From Muricauda sp. SCSIO 65647 (GTDB taxonomy: Bacteria; Bacteroidota; Bacteroidia; Flavobacteriales; Flavobacteriaceae), in the NCBI RefSeq assembly GCF_021534965.1, contig NZ_CP091037.1:2148501-2212500 (forward strand): a stretch of 64,000 nucleotides of DNA, in the 5' to 3' direction. Shown here one piece after another: positions 46,110 to 55,295 of this stretch. Positions within the stretch are counted from its first letter, which is position 1. Every line of letters begins with the position of its first letter. The notes under the pieces were generated by a model. It was not told the DNA's origin, searched no databases, and worked only from the letters and a program-made list of their open reading frames with translations. The position numbers were made by a program, and so were the translations under genes.

Positions 46110-46535
46110 TCAAGCTGCCGCTTTTTTACTGGTCGCTTTGTAAATAAGGGCTATGATGATACCAATTATTATGTAAAAAATAATATTGAGCACGGCATTG
46201 ATCAAATGACCCGTCAAATCCATCATGGTCGAGGTGGCAAACCAAATAAGTCCTTCCCCCAAACCAAAGAATACACCTACCCAAAGACCAAATTCAGCCC
46301 CCTCTTTGGCACTGTGGTGCCCCCTTGCCCATTTGCCGTACAACGTACTAAGGGCAAAAGCACTGATCAAGCAGCCCAACAAGAGGTGAACGAAGTCTGG
46401 TGGGTCTTTCATGGCATTGATGAGGGAGTGGCCTTCCATTAGACTTTCACCCAACATGCCAAACATGACATAGCCAAGTACGAACATGGCAATGCCACCT
46501 ACCAAGGTCGCTAATAAATTAGATTTAGAAAACAT
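46110..46535 (-). CDS. Small membrane protein, possibly DUF1761 family
   Basis: The 141-residue protein has four predicted membrane helices at about 8-28, 48-65, 82-103 and 112-134, with a short basic tail TSKKAAA. The pattern GGIAMFVLGYVMFG near the start and GLWVGVFFGLGEGLIWF in the third helix resembles DUF1761-type proteins, but I am not certain. Function is unknown. It stands alone, convergent with the GH13 operon. The upstream 178-base gap is very AT-rich and holds no clear promoter box. Confidence 0.65.
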   Translation of the reverse strand: MFSKSNLLATLVGGIAMFVLGYVMFGMLGESLMEGHSLINAMKDPPDFVHLLLGCLISAFALSTLYGKWARGHHSAKEGAEFGLWVGVFFGLGEGLIWFATSTMMDLTGHLINAVLNIIFYIIIGIIIALIYKATSKKAAA

Positions 46536-46713
46536 GATTGAATATTTAGTTGGTTAAAAACATCGCAATATATGAAAGAAAAAATAAGAATATGACAGTT
46601 TTTTATATTATATTTTTGGTAATTCATATTTTTTATTTTAAAACTTTATGATTTTGTAAACTTCTTTAAAGTTGAAAATTCAATCGTATTTTTAGGCTGG
46701 AAAAAGTAAGGAA

Positions 46714-47463
46714 ATGAAAAAGTGGATGGCAATCGCAATGGTGATGTCAATGTTGAATTCCTGCAATTTGTTTGAAAAAGAGTTTTTGGTTATCGGCCAT
46801 CGGGGGGCAATGGGCCATGAGACAGAAAATACACTGGCCTCGATTCAAAAGGCGATTGATTTGGGGGTTGATATGATTGAGATCGATGTATTCAAGATCA
46901 ATAGTGGCGAGATTGTGGTCTTTCATGACGAACGTCTTGAGAGACTTTCAAATTCAAGGGGCAGAATAGAAGAATACGACATTTCGAATCTACGCCAGGT
47001 CATTTTGAATGGAGACCATCAAATACCCACGCTACAAGAGGTATTGCAATTGATCGATAATAAGGTGGCCCTGAACATTGAACTGAAGGGGTCAAATACC
47101 GCCGAACCTGTAAATATTATCACCGACCACTATATTAAGGAAGAGGGTTGGGCCTTGAAAAATTTTGTGATTTCAAGTTTCAAATGGGACGAACTGAAAA
47201 GAATGCGCGAGCAGAACCCTGATATTTCCATAGCGGTGCTCACTGAAGAAGATCCACTAAATGCAATTCAGATGGCCAGAGAGCTCAAAGCTGTGGCCAT
47301 CAATCCGTATTATAAATTCCTTACAAAAGAGAAGGTAAAAGAAATACACGATGCTGGGTTCAAAGTCTATACCTATACGGTCAACGAAGCTGTTGATATT
47401 CAAAGAATGAAAGATTTTGGTGTTGATGGTATCTTCTCTAATTATCCTGAGCGGGTGTATTGA
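46714..47463 (+). CDS. Glycerophosphodiester phosphodiesterase lipoprotein
   Basis: The 249-residue lipoprotein has a signal ending MLNSC (Cys17). GDPD family motifs are complete: GHRGAMGHETENTLAS (about 26-41) with the catalytic His-Arg, MIEIDVF (about 53-59) with metal-binding Glu/Asp, and VVFHDERLERLSN (about 69-81). A TIM-barrel pattern continues to FGVDGIFSNYPE, the usual family end. It hydrolyses glycerophosphodiesters to glycerol-3-phosphate and an alcohol, here outside the cytoplasm. Glycerol kinase and facilitator genes lie 1.3 kb away on the other strand, which fits a glycerol economy. Its stop TGA overlaps the next start. Confidence 0.92.
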   Translation: MKKWMAIAMVMSMLNSCNLFEKEFLVIGHRGAMGHETENTLASIQKAIDLGVDMIEIDVFKINSGEIVVFHDERLERLSNSRGRIEEYDISNLRQVILNGDHQIPTLQEVLQLIDNKVALNIELKGSNTAEPVNIITDHYIKEEGWALKNFVISSFKWDELKRMREQNPDISIAVLTEEDPLNAIQMARELKAVAINPYYKFLTKEKVKEIHDAGFKVYTYTVNEAVDIQRMKDFGVDGIFSNYPERVY

Positions 47464-48737
47464 TGTTCGATGTCATTGTCATAGGGGGTGGTGCGGCAGG
47501 TTTTTATGGAGCCATACATATGGCCAGGACAAATTCAAAACTAAAGATCGGCATATTTGAGCGTGGCAAGAATGTGCTATCAAAGGTAAAGGTCTCTGGT
47601 GGCGGTCGATGCAATGTGACCCATGCTGAGTTTTTGCCACATGAACTCATCAAAAACTATCCTAGGGGAGAAAAAGAATTACTGGGCCCATTTCACAGAC
47701 ATGCTACGGCCGATACCATGGCTTTTTTTCAAGACGGAGGAATATCTTTGAAAGTTGAGGAAGATGGTCGTGTTTTTCCGGAAAGCGATTCTTCACAGAC
47801 CATCATTGATTTTTTTCTTTCGGAAGCCGAAAAACTGAACATCAAGATTTTCAAAAACTATCAGGCGAAAGAATTTGCGTTCATTGAAAATGATTGCCTA
47901 TGGCAGGTCACGACCAAGAATAAACATTACTATGCCAAAAAACTACTTCTGGCGACAGGAAGCAACACCAGAATTTGGAAACAGCTTGAACAAATGGGAC
48001 ACACAATCATTGATCCCGTACCCTCCCTTTTTACGTTCAATAGTGACGATCCACGAATCAAAGGGCTTCAAGGGGTAAGTGCCCAGGCCCATGTCGCTGT
48101 TATGCCCAAAGAGCAGTATAACACAAACATCGGTATTGAGCTCAAGAGCAACATTGCCAAAGAACCTGCACTGGTGTCTGAAGGACCCGTACTCATTACC
48201 CATTGGGGATTGAGCGGTCCGGCAATATTGAAACTATCGGCTTGGGGGGCCAATTTGTTGCATGACCATCGTTATAACTTCAGGATCATTGTCAATTGGA
48301 CCCCAGAGTATTCAACAGCATCGATGTTTGAGTTTTTAAAACATGTGAAAGAGGTTGAGCCCAAAAAGACTGTTCTTAAGGGTCAGGCGGTTGAGGTGCC
48401 CAAACGATTGTGGGGTAAATTGGTGAAGGCCGCAGCTATCGATAGCAGTATGAGATGGGCAGATACCCCTAACGAAAAGCTAAAAAATTTGGCCAAGCAG
48501 CTCACTGCCTGTTCCTTTAAGATACATGGAAAAAGTACGTTTAAAGACGAGTTTGTCACAGCAGGGGGTGTCGACCTCAGGGAAATCAACTTCAAGACTT
48601 TCGAAAGCAGAATCTTACCCAACCTTTATTTTGCTGGTGAGGTCATCAATGTTGACGCCATCACGGGAGGGTTTAATTTTCAAAATGCGTGGACGGGTGC
48701 CTACATCGCTGCAAGAGCCATTGCAACCGATGACTAA
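47463..48737 (+). CDS. HI0933-family FAD-dependent oxidoreductase
   Basis: Translation is taken from ATG 47463, overlapping the GDPD stop by one base; a TTG one codon earlier is less likely. The 424-residue product starts with a Rossmann dinucleotide-binding motif (VIVIGGGAAGFYGAIHMA) and has the family marks KVKVSGGGRCNVTHAE (about 45-60), LLLATGSNTRIW (about 160), GPVLITHWGLSGPAILKLSAWGA (about 240-262) and the ending YFAGEVINVDAITGGFNFQNAWTGAYIAAR. The HI0933/YhiN group are flavoproteins of uncertain reaction; some relatives act on bile acids or as dihydrouridine-type RNA enzymes. It is cytoplasmic. Confidence 0.9.
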   Translation: MFDVIVIGGGAAGFYGAIHMARTNSKLKIGIFERGKNVLSKVKVSGGGRCNVTHAEFLPHELIKNYPRGEKELLGPFHRHATADTMAFFQDGGISLKVEEDGRVFPESDSSQTIIDFFLSEAEKLNIKIFKNYQAKEFAFIENDCLWQVTTKNKHYYAKKLLLATGSNTRIWKQLEQMGHTIIDPVPSLFTFNSDDPRIKGLQGVSAQAHVAVMPKEQYNTNIGIELKSNIAKEPALVSEGPVLITHWGLSGPAILKLSAWGANLLHDHRYNFRIIVNWTPEYSTASMFEFLKHVKEVEPKKTVLKGQAVEVPKRLWGKLVKAAAIDSSMRWADTPNEKLKNLAKQLTACSFKIHGKSTFKDEFVTAGGVDLREINFKTFESRILPNLYFAGEVINVDAITGGFNFQNAWTGAYIAARAIATDD

Positions 48738-49459
48738 TTGAGGGCGAACATAAGAAGCGCGGCCAAGCATCCCCCGATGATGGGCCCAATAACGGGAATC
48801 CATGAATAGCCCCAATTGTTCGAACCTTTGTTCTTAATGGGTACAAGGGCATGAACAATTCTTGGGCCCATATCACGCGCCGGATTGATGGCGTAGCCCG
48901 TAGTGCCCCCCAAACAAAGTCCGATCGCCCAAACCAGTATGGCTACGGGGAGTGCCCCCAGTGAGCCCAGACCGATAATGCTTCCATCGCTCAAGGTGGC
49001 ATCGGTGAAATACAGTACGGTAAAAACAAGAACGAAAGTGCCCAAAACCTCACTAAAAAGATTCAACGGTATGTTGGGTATCGCAGGGGCAGTACAGAAA
49101 ACCCCTCTTTTGGTGTTGCCATCATCAGTGGCGTCAAAATGCTTTTTGTTGACCAACCATATGCAAAATGCCGCTATCATGGCCCCGATGAACTGTGCCA
49201 AAATATAACTGGGCACCTCTTGCCATGAAAATTTTTCCGCAACGGCCAAACCGACCGTAACCGCCGGATTGATATGTGCGCCGCTAAAGGGAGCCGCAAC
49301 GACCACTCCCACATATACGGCAAAGGCCCAGCCTGTGGTAATGACGATCCAGCCACTGCCACTGCCATAGGTTTTAGAGAGCGATACATTGGCATTTACC
49401 CCGCATCCCAAAAGCATCAAAAAAAAGGTGCCGATGATTTCGGCTACAAATGGAGTCAT
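48734..49459 (-). CDS. glpF: Aquaglyceroporin (glycerol uptake facilitator)
   Basis: The 241-residue MIP-family channel has both NPA boxes: AHINPAVTVGL (about 66-76) and YAINPARDMGPR (about 197-208). The Asp after the second NPAR (NPARDMGPR) and the glycine-rich positions are those of glycerol facilitators and not strict aquaporins. Six membrane helices are visible. It lets glycerol cross the inner membrane for the linked kinase. It begins 22 bases after glpK, on the same strand, and its stop overlaps the convergent flavoprotein gene by 4 bases. Confidence 0.92.
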   Translation of the reverse strand: MTPFVAEIIGTFFLMLLGCGVNANVSLSKTYGSGSGWIVITTGWAFAVYVGVVVAAPFSGAHINPAVTVGLAVAEKFSWQEVPSYILAQFIGAMIAAFCIWLVNKKHFDATDDGNTKRGVFCTAPAIPNIPLNLFSEVLGTFVLVFTVLYFTDATLSDGSIIGLGSLGALPVAILVWAIGLCLGGTTGYAINPARDMGPRIVHALVPIKNKGSNNWGYSWIPVIGPIIGGCLAALLMFALN

Positions 49460-49481
49460 AATTTAAGAGTTGTTTGGTTAT

Positions 49482-50975
49482 TTAATTTTTTGACCAGTGC
49501 TCCAGTGCGTCAATGGCCCGGTACCAGCCTTTGATGCCATCTTCCACAGGTTCTCTATTATCGGTCGGGTTGAAATGTACATCTGCTTCCCAAATATCCT
49601 GTATTTCTTCAAAGCTGTTCCAATAGCCCACTGCCAATCCGGCAAGATAGGCAGCCCCCATAACGGTGGTCTCCACAATTTTTGGCCGAATCGTGACCGT
49701 GTTCAGCACATCGGCCTGAAACTGCATCAACAAATTGTTGACGGTGGCCCCACCATCGACCCTTAATTCTTTGATGGATATTCCTGAATCGGCTTCCATG
49801 GCTTTGAGAATATCCATGGTTTGATACGCAATTGAGTCCAAGGCTGCACGGGCAATATGGGCATCGGTACCTCCCCGGGTGAGTCCGAAGATGGTACCTT
49901 GGGCATGTTGGTTCCAATGGGGTGCACCCAACCCTGCGAAAGCGGGCACAAAATATACGCCTTCAGCGCTTTCTACCGAACCGGCCAGTTTTTCAACTTC
50001 AGATGAGGTTTTGATGATCTTGAGGCTATCGCGCAGCCATTGTACGACCGCACCGGCGATAAAGATGCTTCCCTCGAAAGCATAATGTGTTTTGCCATTG
50101 ATTTTCCATGCAACGGTGGTCAATAAATTGTTTTTCGATATGATGGGTTTTTCACCAATGTTCATGAGCATGAAACAGCCCGTGCCATAGGTGTTCTTGA
50201 CCATGCCCTGTTTGGTGCACATCTGCCCAAAAAGGGCCGCTTGCTGATCCCCTGCTATACCCGCAATCGGAATTTTACTGGCAAAGAAATTCGGACTCGT
50301 ATTGCCGTACACCTCGCTCGATTGCCTTACCTCGGGCAACATGCTTTTTGGAATGGTGAACAATTCAAGCAATTCATCATCCCAATTCATGGTATTGATG
50401 TTGAAAATCAGTGAACGGGAAGCATTGGTCACGTCGGTGATATGCAGATTGCCCTGTGTCATTTTCCAAATCAACCATGAATCAATGGTGCCCCAGACCA
50501 GTTCACCTGCTTCGGCACGTTCTCTGGCACCCTCTACATTATCTAAGATCCACTTGACTTTGGTGGCCGAAAAATAAGCGTCGATGACCAAACCGGTCTT
50601 ATTGCGTATCAGGTCTGTCTTTCCCCGTTTTTTCAATTCATCACAAAAATCTGCGGTACGCTTGTCTTGCCACACAATGGCATTGTAAACGGGTTCACCG
50701 GTGCTGCGGTCCCAAACAACTGCGGTCTCTCTTTGGTTGGTGATGCCGATGGCCGCAATTTGGGTCGCATCGAGCCCCTTTTTCGAAACCGCCTCAGCGG
50801 CCATACCGGCCTGTGTCGACCAGATTTCGGTAGCATCATGTTCGACCCAGCCCGGTTTCGGAAAAATTTGTGTGAACTCTTTTTGGGCAACCGAAACGAT
50901 GGTCCCTTTTCTATTGACGATCACGGCACGGGAACTGGTCGTTCCCTGATCTAAAGCAAGAATATATTTGTCCAT
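49482..50975 (-). CDS. glpK: Glycerol kinase
   Basis: The 497-residue FGGY kinase matches GlpK throughout: the start [49 protein letters not shown] (about 78-106), [35 protein letters not shown] (about 245-278) and the C-terminal [20 protein letters not shown] (about 402-420). It phosphorylates glycerol to glycerol-3-phosphate with ATP in the cytoplasm. It is the first gene of a glpK-glpF pair. A glycerol-3-phosphate dehydrogenase gene is not seen in the window. Confidence 0.96.
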   Translation of the reverse strand: MDKYILALDQGTTSSRAVIVNRKGTIVSVAQKEFTQIFPKPGWVEHDATEIWSTQAGMAAEAVSKKGLDATQIAAIGITNQRETAVVWDRSTGEPVYNAIVWQDKRTADFCDELKKRGKTDLIRNKTGLVIDAYFSATKVKWILDNVEGARERAEAGELVWGTIDSWLIWKMTQGNLHITDVTNASRSLIFNINTMNWDDELLELFTIPKSMLPEVRQSSEVYGNTSPNFFASKIPIAGIAGDQQAALFGQMCTKQGMVKNTYGTGCFMLMNIGEKPIISKNNLLTTVAWKINGKTHYAFEGSIFIAGAVVQWLRDSLKIIKTSSEVEKLAGSVESAEGVYFVPAFAGLGAPHWNQHAQGTIFGLTRGGTDAHIARAALDSIAYQTMDILKAMEADSGISIKELRVDGGATVNNLLMQFQADVLNTVTIRPKIVETTVMGAAYLAGLAVGYWNSFEEIQDIWEADVHFNPTDNREPVEDGIKGWYRAIDALEHWSKN

Positions 50976-51045
50976 GTAAAGAGAATCAAAATGCCTCTGA
51001 ATTTACTAAAATATAGTAGATTAATGGAATTTTTAAAGGGAAGAA

Positions 51046-51579
51046 ATGGAAATCTATACTGTCTTGCTTCGAGGTATCAATGTGAGCGGCAAAAAGTCGA
51101 TCAAAATGGTAGATTTGAGATCAAGTCTCGAAAAAAAAGGTTTTGATGCGGTACAGACCTATATTCAAAGTGGAAACATTGTGTTCAAAACCGACAACAA
51201 GAAAATAGCTGAACTTGAAGAGGGTATCAAAAAGCTGATTTTTGAGGACTTCGGCTTTGATGTACCCGTGTTGGTGAAGACAGCCAAAGATTTGAAAAGT
51301 ATCTTGAGGCATAACCCCTTTTCAAAAGAAGAAAATACAAAACAGCTATTCTTTGTGCTGCTAAGACAACCACCGTCCAAACTTCTAGTCGATGAATTCA
51401 ATGAATTGAAGTTTGAAGGCGAAGATTTTCACATTACCGATGCCTGCGTTTACCTGAACTGCAAGATAGGTTATGGGAAGGCCAAGCTCAATAATAATCT
51501 GATTGAAAAAAAACTGAAGGTCGAGGCTACTGCTAGAAATTTGAGAACAATGCAAAAGTTGATCGAGATGGCGTCTTAA
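51046..51579 (+). CDS. DUF1697 family protein
   Basis: The 177-residue cytoplasmic protein matches DUF1697 by eye: the start EIYTVLLRGINVSGKKSIKMVDLRSSLEKKGF (in pieces), then TYIQSGNIVFKT (about 38-49), FDVPVLVKTAKDLKSIL near 75 and the ending NLRTMQKLIEMA. The family has no settled biochemical function. It stands alone, divergent from glpK with 70 bases between. Length is normal for the family. Confidence 0.88.
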   Translation: MEIYTVLLRGINVSGKKSIKMVDLRSSLEKKGFDAVQTYIQSGNIVFKTDNKKIAELEEGIKKLIFEDFGFDVPVLVKTAKDLKSILRHNPFSKEENTKQLFFVLLRQPPSKLLVDEFNELKFEGEDFHITDACVYLNCKIGYGKAKLNNNLIEKKLKVEATARNLRTMQKLIEMAS

Positions 51580-51728
51580 AGATTAAGGTTGCTCGGTGCT
51601 CGGTGCAAGGTTTTTAGGGTTTTCCATAACGATGAACCCATAACCCTTAATTCTGCATTCGCAATTCATAATTGATCTCACGTCTCAAGTTCAAGTATCG
51701 CTTGAGCTCCTGTTTCGGCAAGCGAGGT
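51580..51728. repeat. Intergenic stretch with short direct and inverted repeats
   Basis: The stretch holds tandem GCTCGGT-GCTCGGT-GC (51592-51605), a run AATTCTGCATTCGCAATTCATAATTG, and an inverted pair CTCAAG (51684-51689)/CTTGAG (51701-51706). No coding frame or terminator with a T tract is evident. It resembles the low-complexity intergenic repeats common in Bacteroidota genomes. Confidence 0.45.
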
Positions 51729-52202
51729 TTAGTTCATCTCCCAAATTTTATAGTTCAGTACCATTGCAAAACAGACCCAAAGAAAATAGGGGATCATTAG
51801 AACGGCCGCCACTTTGCTGACCACCTTGAACCACCTGATGGTCAAAAGGATCAGGATCAATAGTGTTAGAATCACGATCAAGGCCCAAAAAGGGCTTTTG
51901 AATCCGAAGAAAACGATACTCCATAGGGCATTGAACAGTAATTGAAAAGCAAAGTGATATAGGGCGGTTTTTACCCATAGATGATAGATGCCCTTAGACC
52001 AAACGATGCCGGCGGCTATGCCCATCAGAATATAAAGTACGCCCCATACTGGCCCGAATATCCAGTTTGGCGGGTTGAAGCTCGGTTTATTCAATGTGAG
52101 GTACCAATCGTTGACCGAGTTTTGGGTAGCGAAACTTGCCAAAATGCCAATGAGCAAACACACGGTCATTGAAATGGCGATGTAAACGAACTTCTTCTGC
52201 AT
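51729..52202 (-). CDS. tspO: TspO/MBR family membrane protein
   Basis: The 157-residue protein has five membrane helices (about 6-26, 46-66, 77-97, 104-122 and 131-152) and the family marks WYLTLNKPSFNPPNWIFGPVWGVLYILMG (in pieces, about 33-61) and QLLFNALWSIVFFG (about 89-102), with the Trp-rich, Pro-rich first loop. TspO proteins bind porphyrins and sterol-like ligands; the function in this organism is unknown. It is monocistronic, divergent from the mevalonate decarboxylase gene. Confidence 0.92.
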   Translation of the reverse strand: MQKKFVYIAISMTVCLLIGILASFATQNSVNDWYLTLNKPSFNPPNWIFGPVWGVLYILMGIAAGIVWSKGIYHLWVKTALYHFAFQLLFNALWSIVFFGFKSPFWALIVILTLLILILLTIRWFKVVSKVAAVLMIPYFLWVCFAMVLNYKIWEMN

Positions 52203-52250
52203 AGCTGATACCAGTCTTTACTAAAATAGGAAATTATTACAACTGTATAA

Positions 52251-52278
52251 TTTGGTCTTGACCACATGTGTATCTTTG
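52251..52278 (+). promoter_or_regulatory. Promoter of the mevalonate decarboxylase gene
   Basis: TTTG (52251-52254) and TATCTTTG (52271-52278) are 16 bases apart and fit the -33/-7 pattern. The transcript would start near 52285, about 9 bases before ATG 52294. This argues against the in-frame ATG at 52252, which lies inside the -33 box. Confidence 0.65.
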
Positions 52279-52293
52279 CGCAAACATTTTTTA

Positions 52294-53376
52294 ATGACTG
52301 AAAAGGATTTCATTCCTGATCAAATACTTGAATTGCCCGAAAGTGGGAAAGTGACCTGGAAGGCCCCCAGCAACATCGCTTTGGTAAAATACTGGGGTAA
52401 AAAACCGAATCAAATTCCGGCAAACCCCTCCATCAGTTTTACATTGGATGCCTGTGCCACCACCACGACCCTTTCGTTTGAAAAGAAAAAGATTACATCG
52501 AATGGTTTTTCATTTGATTTTTCGTTTGAGGGAAAAGCAAAGGATGACTTCAAACCCAAGATCGTCACCTTCTTTGAACGTATTGAAACCTACCTGCCTT
52601 TTTTGAAGCAGTACCACTTGACCATTGAAACCCACAACTCGTTTCCACATAGTTCAGGAATCGCCTCTTCGGCCAGTGGAATGGCCGCCCTTGCTCTTTG
52701 CCTACTTTCCATTGAAAGACAAGCCGATTCGAAAATGGACGAGGATTTTTTCAAGCAAAAGGCTTCTTTTTTGGCCCGACTGGGATCGGGCAGTGCCTGC
52801 CGCAGTATCGAAGGCGATATAGTTCAATGGGGCAAGACCTCTTCAATTCCAGAAAGTTCCGATGTATACGGAATCAAATACCCTTTCGATACCCATCAAA
52901 ATTTCAAGAACTATCATGATACGATTTTATTGGTGCACAAGGGCCAAAAGCAGGTGAGCAGTTCAGTTGGGCACGACCTGATGCATGTCCATCCATTTGC
53001 TGAGCGGCGGTTTCAACAGGCACATGATAATCTTGAAAGGCTGAAAACCATTTTTTCTTCAGGAGATATTGATACCTTCATTCAAATAGTGGAGGGCGAG
53101 GCCTTGACACTACATGCCATGATGATGACCGGTAGCCCCTATTTCATGTTGATGAAGCCCAATACCCTTGAAATCATCAACAAGATCTGGCAATACAGGG
53201 AAGCAAATGGCAACCATGTTTGCTTTACCCTAGATGCCGGGGCGAATGTACATGTGCTGTATCCTGAAGCGGAGAAAGAAGAAATTTTTCGGTTCATACA
53301 GAAAGAACTGGTACAATTTTGTGAGAACGGCCACTATATCTGTGACCGAATAGGATTTGGTGCGAAAAAATTGTAA
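52294..53376 (+). CDS. mvaD: Diphosphomevalonate decarboxylase
   Basis: The 360-residue GHMP-family enzyme matches MvaD by the start APSNIALVKYWGKKPNQIPANPSISFTLD (in pieces), the nucleotide loop HSSGIASSASGMAALALC, ARLGSGSACRSIEGDIVQWG, and AFTLDAGANVHVLYPE-like FTLDAGANVHVLYPE near the end. It turns mevalonate diphosphate into isopentenyl diphosphate with ATP. The start is placed at 52294 for the reason given in the promoter entry. Flavobacteriia commonly use the mevalonate route. A related kinase gene follows after 71 bases with its own promoter. Confidence 0.93.
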   Translation: MTEKDFIPDQILELPESGKVTWKAPSNIALVKYWGKKPNQIPANPSISFTLDACATTTTLSFEKKKITSNGFSFDFSFEGKAKDDFKPKIVTFFERIETYLPFLKQYHLTIETHNSFPHSSGIASSASGMAALALCLLSIERQADSKMDEDFFKQKASFLARLGSGSACRSIEGDIVQWGKTSSIPESSDVYGIKYPFDTHQNFKNYHDTILLVHKGQKQVSSSVGHDLMHVHPFAERRFQQAHDNLERLKTIFSSGDIDTFIQIVEGEALTLHAMMMTGSPYFMLMKPNTLEIINKIWQYREANGNHVCFTLDAGANVHVLYPEAEKEEIFRFIQKELVQFCENGHYICDRIGFGAKKL

Positions 53377-53389
53377 TTTATCGTTATAA

Positions 53390-53422
53390 TTGGCGAACAG
53401 AAACATCGATTCTGTACATTTG
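53390..53422 (+). promoter_or_regulatory. Promoter of the mevalonate-kinase-like gene
   Basis: TTGG (53390-53393) and TACATTTG (53415-53422) are separated by 21 bases and fit the TTG/TAnnTTTG pattern, 26 bases before the ATG at 53448. Confidence 0.6.
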
Positions 53423-53447
53423 CACAGCAAAAGACTGATAATTAGCT

Positions 53448-54380
53448 ATGAAGGGTCCGTTGTTTTATTCTAAAATCTTGCTCTTTGGTGAATATGGTAT
53501 TATCAAAGATTCTAAAGGTCTTTCCATTCCCTACAATTTTTTCAAAGGAGCATTGAAGACCGGTGAACATCTTTCTGAGGGGGCCAAAAAGTCTAATGAA
53601 GGACTCGTAAAATTCGCCCTGTATTTAGAGAAGATGCAAGAAGATGGGTCGGTCACTTTTGACATGGCCGCCATGAAAGAAGATATCGCCAACGGTATGT
53701 ATTTCGATAGTTCTATTCCCCAAGGTTATGGAATTGGCAGTAGTGGGGCGCTGGTGGCCGCTTTTTATGACAAGTATGCCCAGAACAAGATTACCGTTTT
53801 AGAAAACCTGACCCGCGAAAAACTGTTGCGACTGAAAGAAATTTTCGGAAAAATGGAATCGTTCTTCCATGGAAAATCCTCTGGTCTTGACCCCCTGAAC
53901 AGTTACTTGAGCCTTCCGATACTCATCAATTCAAAAGACAATATCGAATCGACCAGCCTTCCTTCCCAAAACAAAGCGGGTAAAGGTGCGGTTTTTCTAT
54001 TGGATAGTGGCATGACGGGCGAAACCGCCCCCATGGTGCAGCTATTTATGGAAAAAATGAAGCAAGAGGGGTTTAGAAATGTCATCAAAGAGAAGTTCAT
54101 CAAACATACCGATGCCTGTGTCGAGCATTTCTTGAATGGAGACATGAAGTCACTTTTCGGCCATGTGAAACAATTGTCGCATGTGGTCTTGGATCATTTC
54201 AAGCCAATGATTCCGAAGCAGTTCCATTCACTATGGAAAAAGGGTATCGAGACCAATGATTACTACCTAAAACTTTGCGGTTCAGGCGGTGGTGGCTATA
54301 TATTGGGCTTTACCGAAGATATTGACAAAGCCCGAAAGGCCTTGAACGGCCATAAATTGGAAGTGGTCTATAACTTCTAG
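53448..54380 (+). CDS. GHMP kinase, mevalonate-kinase-like
   Basis: The 310-residue GHMP kinase begins FYSKILLFGEYGIIKDSKGLSIPYN, the mevalonate kinase start (KILLFGEY), has the nucleotide loop IPQGYGIGSSGALVAAFYDKY (about 85-105) and the C-terminal glycine motif KLCGSGGGGYILGF (about 275-288). The SGLDPLNSYLSLP stretch holds the usual catalytic Asp. It likely phosphorylates mevalonate or its phosphate. It lies between mevalonate decarboxylase and a prenyltransferase, as is common in Flavobacteriia, and is followed 9 bases later by the ubiA-like gene. Confidence 0.9.
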   Translation: MKGPLFYSKILLFGEYGIIKDSKGLSIPYNFFKGALKTGEHLSEGAKKSNEGLVKFALYLEKMQEDGSVTFDMAAMKEDIANGMYFDSSIPQGYGIGSSGALVAAFYDKYAQNKITVLENLTREKLLRLKEIFGKMESFFHGKSSGLDPLNSYLSLPILINSKDNIESTSLPSQNKAGKGAVFLLDSGMTGETAPMVQLFMEKMKQEGFRNVIKEKFIKHTDACVEHFLNGDMKSLFGHVKQLSHVVLDHFKPMIPKQFHSLWKKGIETNDYYLKLCGSGGGGYILGFTEDIDKARKALNGHKLEVVYNF

Positions 54381-54389
54381 AAACGTATA

Positions 54390-55295
54390 ATGCTCAGCAG
54401 AAAGCAAAGGTTTTATCTCTTCAAACTGTTGAGCCTTTTTTCTGTGGTACGGGGATACAACATCCTCATGATTACCTTGGCCCAGTACTTGGCCTCCATC
54501 TATATTTTGGCCCCTGACTGGCCATTGCGAAAAGTGGTCTTTGACCTGAACCTGTTCTTGATCGTCACCGCATCGGCATTGGTCATTGCAGCAGGGTATA
54601 TCATCAACAATTTCTATGATGCCGAAAAAGACCTAATCAATAAACCGGTCAAAAGTATGCTGGATCGATTGGTCAGCCAACGGTTCAAATTGACGACCTA
54701 CTTCATTCTCAATTTTGTGGCCATCATTGCGGCCAGCTACATTTCGTTTCGGGCCGTCTTTTTCTTTTCAGCCTATATTTTTGGTATTTGGTTCTATTCA
54801 CATAAGTTGAAGCGTATTCCTTTTTTGGGGAATTTCGTGTCGGCGACACTCGCTATCACTCCCTTTTTTGCCGTTTTTGTGTACTACAAGAATTTTGACC
54901 CGGTCATTTTTGTGCACGCACTTTTCTTGTTTTTGTTGATTTTGTCACGTGAAATGATCAAAGATTTAGAGAACATGGCAGGTGATATGGCACAGAACTA
55001 TCGAACGATACCCATTCTTTATGGATCTACGGTTTCAAAGACGATCATAACCCTTTTGGTGCTCTTGACACTTATACCGGCCCTATTGCTGATACGGTTT
55101 TTTGACATTGGCTACATGTATCTATATTTTTGGGCGAGCATCGTCTTGTTGGTGCTCTTTATCATTTTACTTTGGAGGTCCACTGGTAAAAAGCACTACG
55201 TTTGGCTTCATAATATTTTGAAATTCATCATCATTGTGGGCGTTTTCAGTATCTTGTTGATCAATGTTGACTTGGTCTTGAATCGGATTTTATGA
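54390..55295 (+). CDS. UbiA-family prenyltransferase, geranylgeranylglycerol-phosphate type
   Basis: The 301-residue protein has about eight membrane helices and both UbiA metal-diphosphate motifs: NNFYDAEKD (about 69-77, the NxxxDxxxD box) and DLENMAGD (about 192-199). Context with mevalonate genes and the form of the sequence suit the bacterial geranylgeranylglycerol-phosphate geranylgeranyltransferase group of Bacteroidota, but quinone or other prenyl transfer is possible. It lies in the inner membrane. Its stop overlaps the next start by 4 bases. Confidence 0.85.
   Translation: MLSRKQRFYLFKLLSLFSVVRGYNILMITLAQYLASIYILAPDWPLRKVVFDLNLFLIVTASALVIAAGYIINNFYDAEKDLINKPVKSMLDRLVSQRFKLTTYFILNFVAIIAASYISFRAVFFFSAYIFGIWFYSHKLKRIPFLGNFVSATLAITPFFAVFVYYKNFDPVIFVHALFLFLLILSREMIKDLENMAGDMAQNYRTIPILYGSTVSKTIITLLVLLTLIPALLLIRFFDIGYMYLYFWASIVLLVLFIILLWRSTGKKHYVWLHNILKFIIIVGVFSILLINVDLVLNRIL

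Noticed and set aside
47460-47465. TTG start one codon before the flavoprotein ATG
   Set aside because: The ATG at 47463 directly precedes the Rossmann motif and is a better start; TTG adds only one residue.
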